Shown one piece after another: positions 1 to 8,828 of a DNA stretch of 59,099 nt. Source of the DNA: JAAYEA01 sp012689325 (lineage in GTDB: Bacteria; Chloroflexota; Anaerolineae; JAAYEA01); NCBI GenBank assembly GCA_036841525.1, contig DAITVZ010000027.1, positions 1-59,099 of the forward strand, read 5' to 3'. The notes below the pieces were generated by a model that was not told the origin of the DNA, made no database searches, and was given only the letters and a program-made list of their open reading frames with translations. The first letter of the stretch is position 1. The number at the start of each line of letters is the position of its first letter. The translations under genes and the position numbers were made by a program.

Positions 1-1636
1 CAACGTCTTTACCACCCATACGCCCGTGCCGGCGGGGATCGACCTCTTCCCGCCCTATCTGATGGACCGCTACTTTGGCGAGTATTGGCCCAGCCTGGGG
101 CTCTCCCGCGACGATTTCCTGGCCCTGGGCCGGGAGAACCGCAACAACCCCAACGAGCCGTTCAGCATGGCGATCCTGGCGCTGCGCCTGAGCGGCCACG
201 CCAACGGCGTCAGCAAGCTGCACGGCGAGGTGGCGCGGCGGATGTGGCAGAGCATCTGGCCGGGGCTGCCGGTGAACGAGGTGCCCATCACCCACGTCAC
301 CAACGCCGTGCACTTCAAGTCGTTCATCTCGAGCGACATGAGCGGCCTCTACGACCGCTACCTGGGCCCCCGCTGGGGCGATAGCCCCATGGACGCCAGG
401 ATCTGGGAGCACGCCGCCGCCATCCCCGACGAGGAGCTCTGGCGCACCCACGAGCGCCGTCGCGAGCGGCTGGTGGCCTTTGCCCGGCGCCGGCTCGGCG
501 AGCAACTGGCCCACCGCGGCGGGCCGCCCACCGAGATCAGGCAGGCCGGCGAGGTGCTGGACCCCGAGGCGCTGACCATCGGCTTTGCGCGGCGCTTTGC
601 CACCTACAAGCGCGCCAACCTCATCCTGCGCGACCCCGATCGGCTCGCCCGCATCCTGAACAACAAGGACCGGCCGGTGCAGATCATCTTTGCGGGGAAA
701 TCGCACCCCGCCGACAACACCGGCAAAGAGTTCATCCGCCAGATCGTGCACCTGGCCCGCCGCGAAGAGTTCCGCCGGCGCATCGTCTTTGTGGAGAATT
801 ACGACACCAACACCGCCCGCTACCTGGTGCAGGGCGTGGACATCTGGCTGAACACCCCGCGGCGGCCCAACGAGGCCAGCGGCACCAGCGGCATGAAGGC
901 CGCCGCCAACGGCGCGCTCAACCTGAGCGTCCTCGATGGCTGGTGGGCCGAGGCCTATGACATCACCGCCGGCTGGGCCATCGGCCGCGGCGAGGACTAT
1001 CAGGACCAGAACTATCAGGACGAGGTCGAATCCAACGCGCTCTATGACATCCTGGAAAAAGAGGTCGTGCCCCTCTTTTACCAGCGCGGCGATGACGGCC
1101 TGCCCCGCGGCTGGATCCAGCGCATGAAGAGCTCCCTCGCCACGCTCTGCCCCGTCTTTAACGGGCAGCGGATGCTCATCGACTACCTGGAGCAAGAATA
1201 CCTGCCCGCCGCCGCGCGCTACCAGACGTTGCAGGCTGACGACCTGCGCCAGGCCCGCGAGTCGGCCCGCTGGAAGGCCCAACTGGCCCAATCCTGGCCC
1301 GCCATCCGCGTCTCGGAAGTCCAATCCACCGAGACCGCCGAGTACCGCGTGGGCCGCGAGCTGGAGGTGCGGGCCCGGGTCAACCTCGGCGGGCTCACCC
1401 CGCCGGAGGTGGCCGTTCAGCTCTACTATGGCAAGCTGAGCAACGACGGCGACATCGTGGAGGGCCAGGTGGCGCCCATGCAGTCCGCCGGGACGTCCGG
1501 CGACGGCAGCTACGAGTTCACCGGCGTCGTCCCCTGCCACGCCAGCGGCCGCTACGGCTATACCCTGCGCATCCTGCCGCAAGACGCCTCCGGGCAGGTC
1601 AGCTACCTTCCCGGCTATATCATCTGGGCTTCCTGA
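1..1636 (+). CDS. glgP: alpha-glucan (glycogen) phosphorylase, 3' part
   Basis: Family 35 alpha-glucan phosphorylase, which releases glucose-1-phosphate from glycogen or maltodextrin in the cytoplasm using pyridoxal phosphate. The frame is open at the left window edge and its first visible residues, VFTTHTPVPAG, are a typical internal motif of the family. About 544 residues are present, so roughly 300 N-terminal residues lie outside the window. The GTG at 26 is internal and not the start. The PLP-lysine region reads NEASGTSGMKAAANGALN (Lys codon 896-898), matching the short bacterial/archaeal phosphorylase type rather than the muscle-type enzyme. The last ~90 residues form a C-terminal extension common in this branch. 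It is convergent with the S1-domain gene. Confidence 0.93.
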   Translation, partial: NVFTTHTPVPAGIDLFPPYLMDRYFGEYWPSLGLSRDDFLALGRENRNNPNEPFSMAILALRLSGHANGVSKLHGEVARRMWQSIWPGLPVNEVPITHVTNAVHFKSFISSDMSGLYDRYLGPRWGDSPMDARIWEHAAAIPDEELWRTHERRRERLVAFARRRLGEQLAHRGGPPTEIRQAGEVLDPEALTIGFARRFATYKRANLILRDPDRLARILNNKDRPVQIIFAGKSHPADNTGKEFIRQIVHLARREEFRRRIVFVENYDTNTARYLVQGVDIWLNTPRRPNEASGTSGMKAAANGALNLSVLDGWWAEAYDITAGWAIGRGEDYQDQNYQDEVESNALYDILEKEVVPLFYQRGDDGLPRGWIQRMKSSLATLCPVFNGQRMLIDYLEQEYLPAAARYQTLQADDLRQARESARWKAQLAQSWPAIRVSEVQSTETAEYRVGRELEVRARVNLGGLTPPEVAVQLYYGKLSNDGDIVEGQVAPMQSAGTSGDGSYEFTGVVPCHASGRYGYTLRILPQDASGQVSYLPGYIIWAS

Positions 1637-1656
1637 CCCGCGCCAGGCCGTGAGAC

Positions 1657-1693
1657 AAAAAAACAGCGCGCCCCCTTCTGGGGGGCGCGCTGT
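1657..1693 (-). terminator. intrinsic terminator between convergent genes
   Basis: A perfect 13-bp stem (arms 1663-1675 and 1681-1693, 5-nt loop) is rich in GCGC. Read on the minus strand it is followed by seven T (A-run at 1657-1663), so it terminates the S1-domain gene. The plus-strand side lacks a good T-run. Confidence 0.85.
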
Positions 1694-1720
1694 CTTATCA
1701 CTGTTGAGCGCTGAGGCGGC

Positions 1721-2803
1721 CTATCCGTACATCGTGCGGCGGTGCGCCTCGGCGAGGTCTCCAGTCGGGTGGCTGTGCTCGGCGGCGGCCGTCGCTTCGG
1801 TCGTCTCCGGGGCGGCTTCCTCGGACTCGGCCATGGCGCGGCGCAGGGCCTCGGCCATGGCGGTCATCTCCTTGGGCATCTCGTCCTCAAAGAGCCGGGC
1901 GCCAGGAGAGCGTCGCGGGCCGGCTGACCGGCGGCGAGGAGCGCCATCGCTGCTGAAGGACCCCGAGCTGCGCGGCGAGGAGCCCTCGCGATCGTCGCGT
2001 CGCTCGCGGCGAGGCTGCTGCTGGCGCTGCCCGTAGGACTGCCGATCGCCCTGGCGGTCCTGCTGGTACGACGGTCGCTCTGACTGATAGGAGGGGCGCT
2101 CTGACTGATAGGAGGAGCGCTCTTGTTGCCGGCCCATGGCCGCCTCGGCGCCCTTCATGGTCAGGCTGATCCGCTTTTGTTCCAGGTCGATGCTCTTGAC
2201 CCAGACTTCGACGGTGTCGTTCACGTTCACCACCTGGGAGGGATCGCCCACAAAGCCATCCCGCAGCTCGGAAACGTGGACCAACCCGTCGCGCTCGGAG
2301 CCGACCGCCACAAAGACGCCGTACGGCATCACCCGCCGCACCGTGCCTTGCAGCATCTGCCCAAGCTGCAGCGATTCCATCGGCGCGGTCACCTCCACGG
2401 CCTCCCTGGGGCGGCGCGGACCGGCTGACCCGGCCCCTGGCCCACCAGCAGGCGGCGCGGAACGCCGACGGGGCTGCGATGGCCTGCGGTTAGGCTCGGG
2501 ACGGTTGCCCTCGCCGCGATAGTAGCGCATGAATCCGGCCCCCCAGCCGAGCACATCCTTCATGGCGTCCATATCGCCCGTCAGACCTCGGAGGTGCGTC
2601 TCGCAGGCCTGTTTGAGCGCCTCCGAAACCCGCGACCCCCCCTCCGCGTTGGGTTCAGCGAGATAGGCCAAAAAGGCTTCGCCCCCGGCCTCGCTGTTGT
2701 CGCGCAAATAGCTCAGCAGGTTGCCCACCTCATCGGGTTCCACCCGCTGGCGGACCAGCTCCTGAGCCATTTCCTTTGCCGTTAGAAATGCGTTTTCCGC
2801 CAT
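1721..2803 (-). CDS. S1 RNA-binding domain protein with disordered Arg/Gln-rich tail
   Basis: 360 residues. Residues 1-100 form a helical region of unknown type. Residues 100-140 are a Pro/Arg-rich linker. Residues ~143-222 are one S1 OB-fold, recognised by GTVRRVMPYGVFVAVG and DGLVHVSEL. The rest is a low-complexity tail containing a 21-nt repeat coding a YQSERPS unit three times (about 2050-2125), then Arg/Gly/Ser-rich sequence. Single-S1 proteins of this kind bind RNA, often on ribosomes or in RNA turnover, but the exact role is not known. Start ATG at 2803 lies ~30 nt below a good promoter (2841-2869). It is a single-gene unit. Confidence 0.8.
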   Translation of the reverse strand: MAENAFLTAKEMAQELVRQRVEPDEVGNLLSYLRDNSEAGGEAFLAYLAEPNAEGGSRVSEALKQACETHLRGLTGDMDAMKDVLGWGAGFMRYYRGEGNRPEPNRRPSQPRRRSAPPAGGPGAGSAGPRRPREAVEVTAPMESLQLGQMLQGTVRRVMPYGVFVAVGSERDGLVHVSELRDGFVGDPSQVVNVNDTVEVWVKSIDLEQKRISLTMKGAEAAMGRQQERSSYQSERPSYQSERPSYQQDRQGDRQSYGQRQQQPRRERRDDREGSSPRSSGSFSSDGAPRRRSAGPRRSPGARLFEDEMPKEMTAMAEALRRAMAESEEAAPETTEATAAAEHSHPTGDLAEAHRRTMYG

Positions 2804-2840
2804 CCGAACTCACCTCGAGCGCTTGAATGCAATCGGACAG

Positions 2841-2869
2841 AGGATATCACAAATGGTCGAAACTGTCAA
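2841..2869 (-). promoter_or_regulatory. sigma70-type promoter of the S1-domain gene
   Basis: On the minus strand TTGACA (2869-2864), 17-bp spacer, TATCCT (2846-2841). Predicted start of transcription is near 2834, about 30 nt before the ATG at 2803. Confidence 0.75.
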
Positions 2870-3034
2870 ACCGGGCCCCCTCGCGCCACGATCAGGCGGC
2901 TCTTGGTCGCTGGGAACCAACCCACTATCACTGAGCGTAGCACCCATCAGCTCCCTTACAGCGCGCCCGCTTGACGCCCCGCCCGATCGGGCGCATACTG
3001 GGCGCAGCCTACCGCACCGCACGAGAGGCTTCCC

Positions 3035-3781
3035 ATGCGCATCGCCGACGAGCTCGTCCCCGCCGCCTTTTTGCGGCGGCCCAACCGCTTCCGTGTGGAC
3101 GTCCGCCTGGACGGTCGCGAGACCGCCGCCCACCTGGCCGACCCCGGCCGCCTGCAGGAGTTGCTGACGCCCGGCGTCGAGCTGCTCTTGGCCCCTGCTC
3201 GCGTGGGCGGCTCGCGCCGCGCCACGGCCTATACCGTCGCCCTGGTGCGCTTCCACGAGCTTTGGGTCTCCATCAATTCCCAAGTGCCCAATCGCCTGGT
3301 CGCCGAGGCGCTGGAGCAAGGCCAGGTCGCCCCGTTGCTGGGCTATCCCCAGGTGGAGCGCGAGCGGGCGCATGGCGCGAGCCGCTTCGACTTTCGGCTC
3401 GGCGGCGCCGATCGCCCCACCTGTTGGGTGGAGGTCAAGGGGGCCAGCCTGGTGGAGGAGGGGCGCGCGCTCTTTCCCGATGCCCCCACCGCGCGAGGCG
3501 CGCGGCACATGGGCGAGCTGGCCGAGTTGGCTCGCGCTGGGGCGCGCGCCGTGGCGCTCTTTGTCATCCAGCGCCCCGACGCCATCTCGTTCTCGCCGCA
3601 TCCCCAGCGCGATCCCGCCTTTGGCGCCGCGCTGCGGCGGGCTGCCGCCGAGGGCGTCGAGCTCTACGCCTACACCTGCCAGATCGCACCCCCACACATC
3701 ACCCTCGCGCGCCCCGTCCCCGTCCTGCTGGACCTGGACGCGGAGGAAATGGGACACAGATCGCCAAGCCTGATCCTGTAG
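3035..3781 (+). CDS. sfsA: SfsA family protein (sugar fermentation stimulation / DNA-RNA nuclease fold)
   Basis: 248 residues, full family length. SfsA proteins have an N-terminal OB-fold and a C-terminal PD-(D/E)XK nuclease-like domain. Visible family signatures are FLRRPNRFRVDV, HLADPGRLQELLTPG, WVSINSQVPNRLVAEAL, FDFRLGG and the nuclease core CWVEVKGASLVEEGRALFPDAPT. The Asp/Glu/Lys catalytic set (FDF...VEVKG) is intact. Historically linked in E. coli to maltose-gene expression; nuclease activity is reported for some members. ATG 3035 has a GAGAGG ribosome site at ~3022. It is an isolated gene followed by a hairpin. Confidence 0.93.
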   Translation: MRIADELVPAAFLRRPNRFRVDVRLDGRETAAHLADPGRLQELLTPGVELLLAPARVGGSRRATAYTVALVRFHELWVSINSQVPNRLVAEALEQGQVAPLLGYPQVERERAHGASRFDFRLGGADRPTCWVEVKGASLVEEGRALFPDAPTARGARHMGELAELARAGARAVALFVIQRPDAISFSPHPQRDPAFGAALRRAAAEGVELYAYTCQIAPPHITLARPVPVLLDLDAEEMGHRSPSLIL

Positions 3782-3798
3782 CTCTGCGTTCGCCTGCG

Positions 3799-3833
3799 CC
3801 CCACGCCTTTTCGCGTGGGACCTTCCTCTTCTA
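3799..3833 (+). terminator. terminator after sfsA
   Basis: CCCACGC / GCGTGGG hairpin (3800-3819 region, 6-nt loop) followed by a pyrimidine stretch. It lies 20 bp after the sfsA stop. Confidence 0.5.
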
Positions 3834-3882
3834 TCCTTTCCTCTCTCCGCGTCCTCTGCGCCTCGGTGGCGCATCCTCTTTT

Positions 3883-3911
3883 TTGACAGCGCAAGCCAAA
3901 ATGCGTATAAT
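3883..3911 (+). promoter_or_regulatory. consensus promoter of fusA
   Basis: TTGACA (3883-3888), 17-bp spacer, TATAAT (3906-3911): a perfect match to the sigma70 consensus. Predicted start near 3918 gives a ~130-nt leader before the ATG at 4049. The leader contains a terminator-like hairpin. Confidence 0.9.
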
Positions 3912-3964
3912 CAGCGTTTGCGTGCCCATTACGGCGCACTGCACAACAGTGATGCAGCACAGTT

Positions 3965-4009
3965 GCCTGCACTCTGGCCAGGACGGCACGAGGAGTGCAG
4001 GCTTTTTTT
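3965..4009 (+). terminator. leader terminator/attenuator in front of EF-G gene
   Basis: Ten-bp stem GCCTGCACTC (3965-3974) / GAGTGCAGGC (3993-4002) followed at once by seven T (4003-4009). It lies between the fusA promoter and start codon, so transcripts would have to read through it to reach the gene. Upstream CACTG/CAGTG and CTGCA/TGCAG pairs (3938-3957) offer alternative folds. Confidence 0.75.
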
Positions 4010-4048
4010 CTGCAAGATCAGTTAGGCTCAGGACAAGGAGCGGCAACA

Positions 4049-6169
4049 ATGGCTACCGAGGCAATGGGTTCGGCCAAGGGCCGGGCACAAGGAACAGCGG
4101 CGGACCCGCTGACGACACTGCGCAATATCGGCGTCATCGCCCATATCGACGCGGGCAAGACGACCGTGACGGAACGAATCCTCTATCACACGGGGCATAT
4201 CAATCGGCTGGGCAATGTCGATGACGGGAGCACCGTCACCGACTTTATGCCGCAGGAGCGCGAGCGGGGCATCACGATCCAGTCCGCCGCCGTGACTTCC
4301 TCCTGGCGTGACCATCAGATCAACCTCATCGACACCCCCGGCCACATCGACTTTACCGCCGAGGTGCAGCGCTCGCTGCGCGTGCTCGATGGCGGCGTGG
4401 TCGTCTTTGACGGTGTCGCCGGCGTGGAGCCGCAATCCGAGACGGTCTGGCACCAGGCCGACCGCTACGAGGTCCCGCGCATCTGTTTCATCAACAAGAT
4501 GGATCGCCCCGGCGCCTCCTATCCGCAGGCCATGCGCACCATCGCCGACCGCCTGGGCGCCAAGCCGGTGGCGATCCAGCTGCCCGTCGCCGGGCCCGAC
4601 CGTTTTGATGGGGTCATCGACCTGGTGAGCATGACCGCCTTCCTCTATCCGGCCGACGGCCAGCCCATCATCGGCGGCGAGATCCCCGCCGCGCTCCGCG
4701 CCGAGGCCGAGCAGGCGCGCGAGCAGCTCGTCGAGCAGATGGCTGACCTGGACGACGAGATCGCCATGCTCTACCTGGAAGGCGAGCCGGTCTCGGATGC
4801 CCAACTGCGCTCGGCGCTCCGCGCCATGACCCTGCGGCGCAGCGGCGTCGCCTGTCTCTGCGGCGTGGCCTTGCGCGACAAGTGCCTCGAGCCGCTGCTG
4901 GACGCCATCGTGGACTGTCTCCCCTCGCCGCTGGACGTCCCAGCCATGCCCGGCCATGACGCCGATACCGGCGAGCAGCGGCTTTGCGCCCCGGTCAAGT
5001 CGGACCCCCTCGCCGCACTGGTTTTCAAGATCACCACCGACCCTTACGTCGGTCGGCTGGCCTATCTCCGGGTCTACTCGGGCGCGATCCGCCGCAGCGA
5101 TACCGTCTACAACCCCACCACCGGCAAGCGCGAGCGCGTGGGACGCCTGGTGCGCATGTATGCCGACCGGCGCGAGGACGTGGAAGAGATCTTTGCCGGC
5201 GACATCGGCGCGGTCTTGGGGCCCAGGAACACTTCCACCGGCGACACCATCTGCGACCCGGAGCATCCCATCATCCTGGAGAAAATCTCCTTCCCGGCGC
5301 CGGTGATGTCCATGTCCATCCACCCTATCTCCAAGGCCGATCAGGACAAGATGTCCGAGGGCCTGCAGCGGCTATCGGAGGAAGACCCCACCCTGGTGGT
5401 GCGTTGGAACGACCGCACGGAAGAGACGGTCATCTCGGGCATGGGCGAACTGCACCTGGACGTGGCGGTGGACCGCTTGCTGCGCGAGTTCCGCGTCCAC
5501 GCCCAGGTTGGCGAGCCCCAGGTGGCCTACTATGAAACCATCACTCGCCCCGTACGCTGCGAGGGGCGCTTGGTGCGCCAGACCGGCGGCCACGGGCAGT
5601 TCGCACATGTCGTGCTCGAGTTGGAACCGCTGCCGGCAGGCTCGGGCTTTGTCTTTGAGGACAAGCTGCGCGGCGGGTCCATTCCCCGCCAGTTCGTCTC
5701 GGCCATCGAGGCGGGCCTGCGCGACGGCGCCCAGAAGGGCGTGGTGATCGAGGAGCCCCTGGTGGACCTGAAGGTCACCCTGGTGGACGGCTCCTATCAC
5801 GAGGTGGACTCGTCCGAAATGGCCTTTCGCACCGCCGCTTCCATGGGCCTGCGCGACGGCGCCGCCAAGGCCGCCCCCATCATCCTGGAGCCGATCATGC
5901 GCGTGGAGGTCATGACCCCCGACACTTTCACCGGCGATGTGATCGGCGAGCTGAGCGGGCGCGCTGGCAGCATCGGCAGCATGGAGCTCCTCAATAGCAG
6001 CACCCAGCGCATCACGGCGGAGGTCCCGCTGGCCCGCATGTTCGGCTTTACCACCGAGCTGCGCTCGCGCACCCAGGGCCGCGGCACCTCGGCCATGGAG
6101 TTCGACCACTACGCCAAGGTCCCCGAGGCCACGGCGCTCGAGCTCGTCAAAAAGCGCTCCAAGAGCTAG
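4049..6169 (+). CDS. fusA: translation elongation factor G
   Basis: GTPase that drives tRNA-mRNA translocation on the ribosome. 706 residues, normal EF-G length. G-motifs are clear: AHIDAGKT (P-loop), RERGITI (switch I), DTPGHIDF (G3) and NKMDRPGA (G4), followed by domains II-V ending with the GRAGSI and MFGFTTELRS family blocks. ATG 4049 is chosen over an upstream in-frame GTG (3995) because AAGGAG lies at 4035-4040 and the upstream codons fall inside the terminator stem. It stands alone here, not in a str operon with rpsL/rpsG/tuf. Expression is likely controlled by the leader hairpin. Confidence 0.95.
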   Translation: MATEAMGSAKGRAQGTAADPLTTLRNIGVIAHIDAGKTTVTERILYHTGHINRLGNVDDGSTVTDFMPQERERGITIQSAAVTSSWRDHQINLIDTPGHIDFTAEVQRSLRVLDGGVVVFDGVAGVEPQSETVWHQADRYEVPRICFINKMDRPGASYPQAMRTIADRLGAKPVAIQLPVAGPDRFDGVIDLVSMTAFLYPADGQPIIGGEIPAALRAEAEQAREQLVEQMADLDDEIAMLYLEGEPVSDAQLRSALRAMTLRRSGVACLCGVALRDKCLEPLLDAIVDCLPSPLDVPAMPGHDADTGEQRLCAPVKSDPLAALVFKITTDPYVGRLAYLRVYSGAIRRSDTVYNPTTGKRERVGRLVRMYADRREDVEEIFAGDIGAVLGPRNTSTGDTICDPEHPIILEKISFPAPVMSMSIHPISKADQDKMSEGLQRLSEEDPTLVVRWNDRTEETVISGMGELHLDVAVDRLLREFRVHAQVGEPQVAYYETITRPVRCEGRLVRQTGGHGQFAHVVLELEPLPAGSGFVFEDKLRGGSIPRQFVSAIEAGLRDGAQKGVVIEEPLVDLKVTLVDGSYHEVDSSEMAFRTAASMGLRDGAAKAAPIILEPIMRVEVMTPDTFTGDVIGELSGRAGSIGSMELLNSSTQRITAEVPLARMFGFTTELRSRTQGRGTSAMEFDHYAKVPEATALELVKKRSKS

Positions 6170-6192
6170 GCCGCCTTGCATCCAGCATAGAC

Positions 6193-6240
6193 CAGAGGCT
6201 TGTGTCCTGTGTGGCACAAGCCTCTGGCTTGTTTCCTCTT
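6193..6240 (+). terminator. terminator after fusA
   Basis: Perfect 12-bp inverted repeat CAGAGGCTTGTG (6193-6204) / CACAAGCCTCTG (6215-6226) with a 10-nt loop, then a T-rich stretch (6227-6240). It overlaps a copy of the dispersed GTGGCRCAA-type palindrome. Confidence 0.65.
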
Positions 6241-6267
6241 GGCACGCAAGCCGGAGGCTTGCGCCAC
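6211..6267. repeat. pair of inverted dispersed palindromes
   Basis: GTGGCACAAGCCTCTGGCTT (6211-6230) and, in the opposite orientation, GCAAGCCGGAGGCTTGCGCC (6246-6265). Each is internally palindromic. Related copies occur at 12522-12542 and 54701-54960. Confidence 0.65.
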
Positions 6268-6395
6268 GCCGCTGCCCCATTCGCCCCCTCCACGCGATCC
6301 GAGTACAATCCTCCTGAACGAGCCAGTAGAGGCATGGCGATGATTGGCCGGCCTTAGCCCGGCCTCGGCGTTTCACCTTGCAAGGAGGAGATCAC

Positions 6396-7285
6396 ATGGA
6401 CAAGAAGCAGCGCGTGCGAGCCGCCCTGCGCGGCGAACCGGTGGACCAGATCCCGGCGAGCTTTTGGTTCCACTTTCCCCCCGAACGGGCCAGCGGCGCG
6501 GCCATGGCCGAGGCCCACCTGGCGTATTACCGACAGGCCGATCCCGATTTCCTCAAAGTGATGAATGACAACGGCTATCCCCCGCCGGAGGGCGGAACGC
6601 TCGCGACTCCCGCCGACTGGCGCAAGCTGCGGCTCCCGGCGCCGAGCGCCCCGGCGTTCCAGCGCCAGCTCGATGGCCTCAAGCGCATCATCGATGCCGT
6701 GGGAGGGGAGACCCTCATCATCACCACCATCTTTAACCCCTACTCGGTGGGCAGCAACCTGAGCGACCGGCAGCTCACGGCCCACATGGCGCTGGATCCC
6801 GACTCGGTCGGCGCCGGCTTGGCCGTCATCGCCCAGGGGCAAGCGCGCTTCGCCCTGGCCTGCCTCGAGGCCGGCGCCGACGGCATCTATTTCAGCGCCC
6901 AGGGCGGCGAGGCCGATCGCTTTAGCCTGGAGCTCTTCCGGCGCCACATCAAGGCCAGCGACGTCCAGGTTCTGCAAGCGGTGCGCGACCGGGCCGAGTT
7001 CAACCTCTTGCACATCTGCGCCCACGGCGTCCGCCTGGAGGAATACTCCAGCTATCCCGCGCACGCCGTCAACTGGAGCACCCAGTGGGAAAACCTCTCG
7101 CTCTCGGAGGGCTGGAAGCTCTTCGATATGGCCCTGGTGGGCGGGATGGACCAACGCGGGCCGCTGGTGGATGGCACAGCCGCGCAGATCGCCGCCGAGG
7201 CCGCGGCCGCCGTCGCCGAGGTGGGACGCCGGCGGTTCATCCTCGGGGCGGGGTGTACCCTGCCCAGCGACATCAACGTCAACAA
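6396..7285 (+). CDS. uroporphyrinogen decarboxylase family protein, 3' end in gap
   Basis: 296 visible residues of a UroD/MtaA-like TIM barrel. The sequence starts MDKKQRVRAALRGEPVDQIP, typical of the UroD-like family that includes heme-pathway decarboxylases and cobalamin/methyl-transfer enzymes. The near-terminal block FILGAGCTLPSDINVN corresponds to the family's last strand, so the 100-N gap probably hides only the final 20-30 residues. ATG 6396 follows AAGGAGGAG (6382-6390). Residues of true HemE substrate binding are not obvious, so a methyltransferase-like role is at least as likely. Whether it belongs with the solute-binding gene after the gap cannot be judged. Confidence 0.85.
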
Positions 7286-7385
7286 NNNNNNNNNNNNNNN
7301 NNNNNNNNNNNNNNNNNNNNNNNNNNNNNNNNNNNNNNNNNNNNNNNNNNNNNNNNNNNNNNNNNNNNNNNNNNNNNNNNNNNNN
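7286..7385. other. assembly gap (100 N)
   Basis: Exactly 100 undetermined bases, a scaffolding convention, so true length is unknown. It truncates the UroD-family gene. Confidence 0.99.
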
Positions 7386-7399
7386 TTTTCTTTGCCCCC

Positions 7400-7428
7400 T
7401 TCCCAAATGCGCGCAATTGGTGTACAAT
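7400..7428 (+). promoter_or_regulatory. possible promoter of the solute-binding gene
   Basis: TTCCCA (7400-7405), 17-bp spacer, TACAAT (7423-7428), ~50 nt before the ATG at 7481. The -35 is weak. Confidence 0.4.
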
Positions 7429-7480
7429 TATCCTGTGCGAGGTCTGTTCGGGTGCGCGCTACTTGCGCAAGGGGACCGAC

Positions 7481-8818
7481 ATGGTAGATATCACCCTCTC
7501 GAGACGGGATTTCTTGCGAATGGCCGGCCTGGCTGCGCTGGGCCTGGGCGCGGCGAGCTGCGGCCACCTCGGCGCCCCGGCCAAGTCCGGCACTGCTGAG
7601 CAAGCCCAGCTCGTCTACCAGGACTGGCGCACCGAGTGGTTTCCGCCCCTGGCGCAAAAGCTTCTCGCCAAGTTCCACGAGCTGAACCCCGATATCCGCG
7701 TCTTTTACACACCTGACCCCGAGAACCTGGAAGACAAGATGCTCAGCGACATGCAGGCGGGCACCGCCTCCGATGTCTTTCAGGGGTGCTGCACCTTCTT
7801 TCCCGTCTGGGCGCAAAAGGGCTATACCCTCGACTTGCGCCCCTACGTCGCCGCCGACCTGGACCGCGAGACGATCCGCGATTGGGATCCCGCGCAATAT
7901 AACGCCTTCTTCGCCGCTGACGGGCGGCAATACGGCCTGCCCAAGTACCATGGCGCCCTGGCTCTCTTCTATAACAAGGATCACTTTGACCGCTTCAAGG
8001 TGGACTATCCCGATCAGAGCTGGGATTATGACGACTATGCCGCCGCCATGAAGCGCCTGACCCATGACCTAGATGGCGACGGCAAGCTCGACCTGTGGGG
8101 CAGCATGATGGACATCTCCTGGGACCGCATTCAGGTGCACGTCAACGCCTGGGGCGGCCACCTGGTGGATCCGCAGAACTCGGCCCGCTCGCTGATGGCC
8201 GAGCCCGCGGCGCTGGAGGCGGTGGAGTGGATTCGCGCCCGCATCTGGGATGACCACACCATGGCCTGCGCGCTCGACGTGCGGAACATGACCATCACCC
8301 AGGCCTTCACCGCCGGGCGGCTCGCCATGGTGGAGGATGGTTCCTGGTCGCTGCGGAGCATCCTGGACAGCGCCACGTTCCGCCTCGGCCTGGCTCCCCT
8401 GCCGCGGGGTCCGGCCCGTCGCGCTACCCTGGCCACCACCGACGGTTTCGGCATCTATGCCGGAACCAGGTACCCCGACGCCGCCTGGCGCCTGCTCAAG
8501 TTCTTGGTTTCCCCTTACGCCGGCAGCTTGATGGCGCAGGCCCACTTTCTGCAGCCCGCCCGGGCCTCCCTGCTCGAAGACTGGGCCGGCTTTGTCCGCA
8601 GCGAGTTCCCGGCCCAAACGGAGGGGCTCGACCTGGCCGCCTTTGCGCATGGGCACCTCCAGGACTATTCCGTCATCTCGGAGACTTTTGCCAATATGGA
8701 CGAGGCGCAGGAGCTAGCCGATGCTTTTTTTTTTTTTTTTTTTTTTTTGGGCCAGGCCCCCACGGCGCTGCTCGAGACGGTCAGCCAGCAGATCGAACAG
8801 GCTCAGCCCCAGGGATAG
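7481..8818 (+). CDS. extracellular solute-binding lipoprotein (family 1, sugar type)
   Basis: 445 residues. The N-terminus has a Tat-like SRRDFLRMAG motif followed by a lipobox ending GAASC, so it should be exported and lipid-anchored. The body has the family 1 binding-protein pattern: FHELNPDIRV, DVFQGCCTFFPVW, YGLPKYHGALALFYNKDHF, an EF-like DLDGDGKLDLWG loop, and FTAGRLAMVEDGSWSL. The likely ligand is a sugar or related polyol, bound outside the membrane. ATG 7481 has AAGGGG upstream. No permease genes are nearby. Instead a sensor kinase starts 10 bp downstream, suggesting a sensing or shared-uptake role. Near residue 415 a 24-T run encodes seven consecutive Phe in frame, absent from normal family members. 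Confidence 0.85.
   Translation: MVDITLSRRDFLRMAGLAALGLGAASCGHLGAPAKSGTAEQAQLVYQDWRTEWFPPLAQKLLAKFHELNPDIRVFYTPDPENLEDKMLSDMQAGTASDVFQGCCTFFPVWAQKGYTLDLRPYVAADLDRETIRDWDPAQYNAFFAADGRQYGLPKYHGALALFYNKDHFDRFKVDYPDQSWDYDDYAAAMKRLTHDLDGDGKLDLWGSMMDISWDRIQVHVNAWGGHLVDPQNSARSLMAEPAALEAVEWIRARIWDDHTMACALDVRNMTITQAFTAGRLAMVEDGSWSLRSILDSATFRLGLAPLPRGPARRATLATTDGFGIYAGTRYPDAAWRLLKFLVSPYAGSLMAQAHFLQPARASLLEDWAGFVRSEFPAQTEGLDLAAFAHGHLQDYSVISETFANMDEAQELADAFFFFFFFLGQAPTALLETVSQQIEQAQPQG
8725..8748. repeat. 24-base T homopolymer inside a coding region
   Basis: A run of 24 T interrupts very GC-rich coding sequence of the solute-binding gene. The reading frame on both sides is the same. It could be a slippage tract or an assembly/sequencing artefact. 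Confidence 0.95.
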
Positions 8819-8828
8819 GAGAGACCAC

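Noticed and set aside
3995..4048. Upstream GTG as the EF-G start
   Set aside because: It lies within the terminator stem and lacks a ribosome site, whereas ATG 4049 has AAGGAG at correct spacing and leaves a normal-length protein.
8721..8828. Kinase start inside the T-run (ATG 8721)
   Set aside because: It overlaps the binding-protein gene and would add an oligo-Phe/Arg-rich leader. GTG 8829 has a ribosome site and a normal membrane N-terminus.
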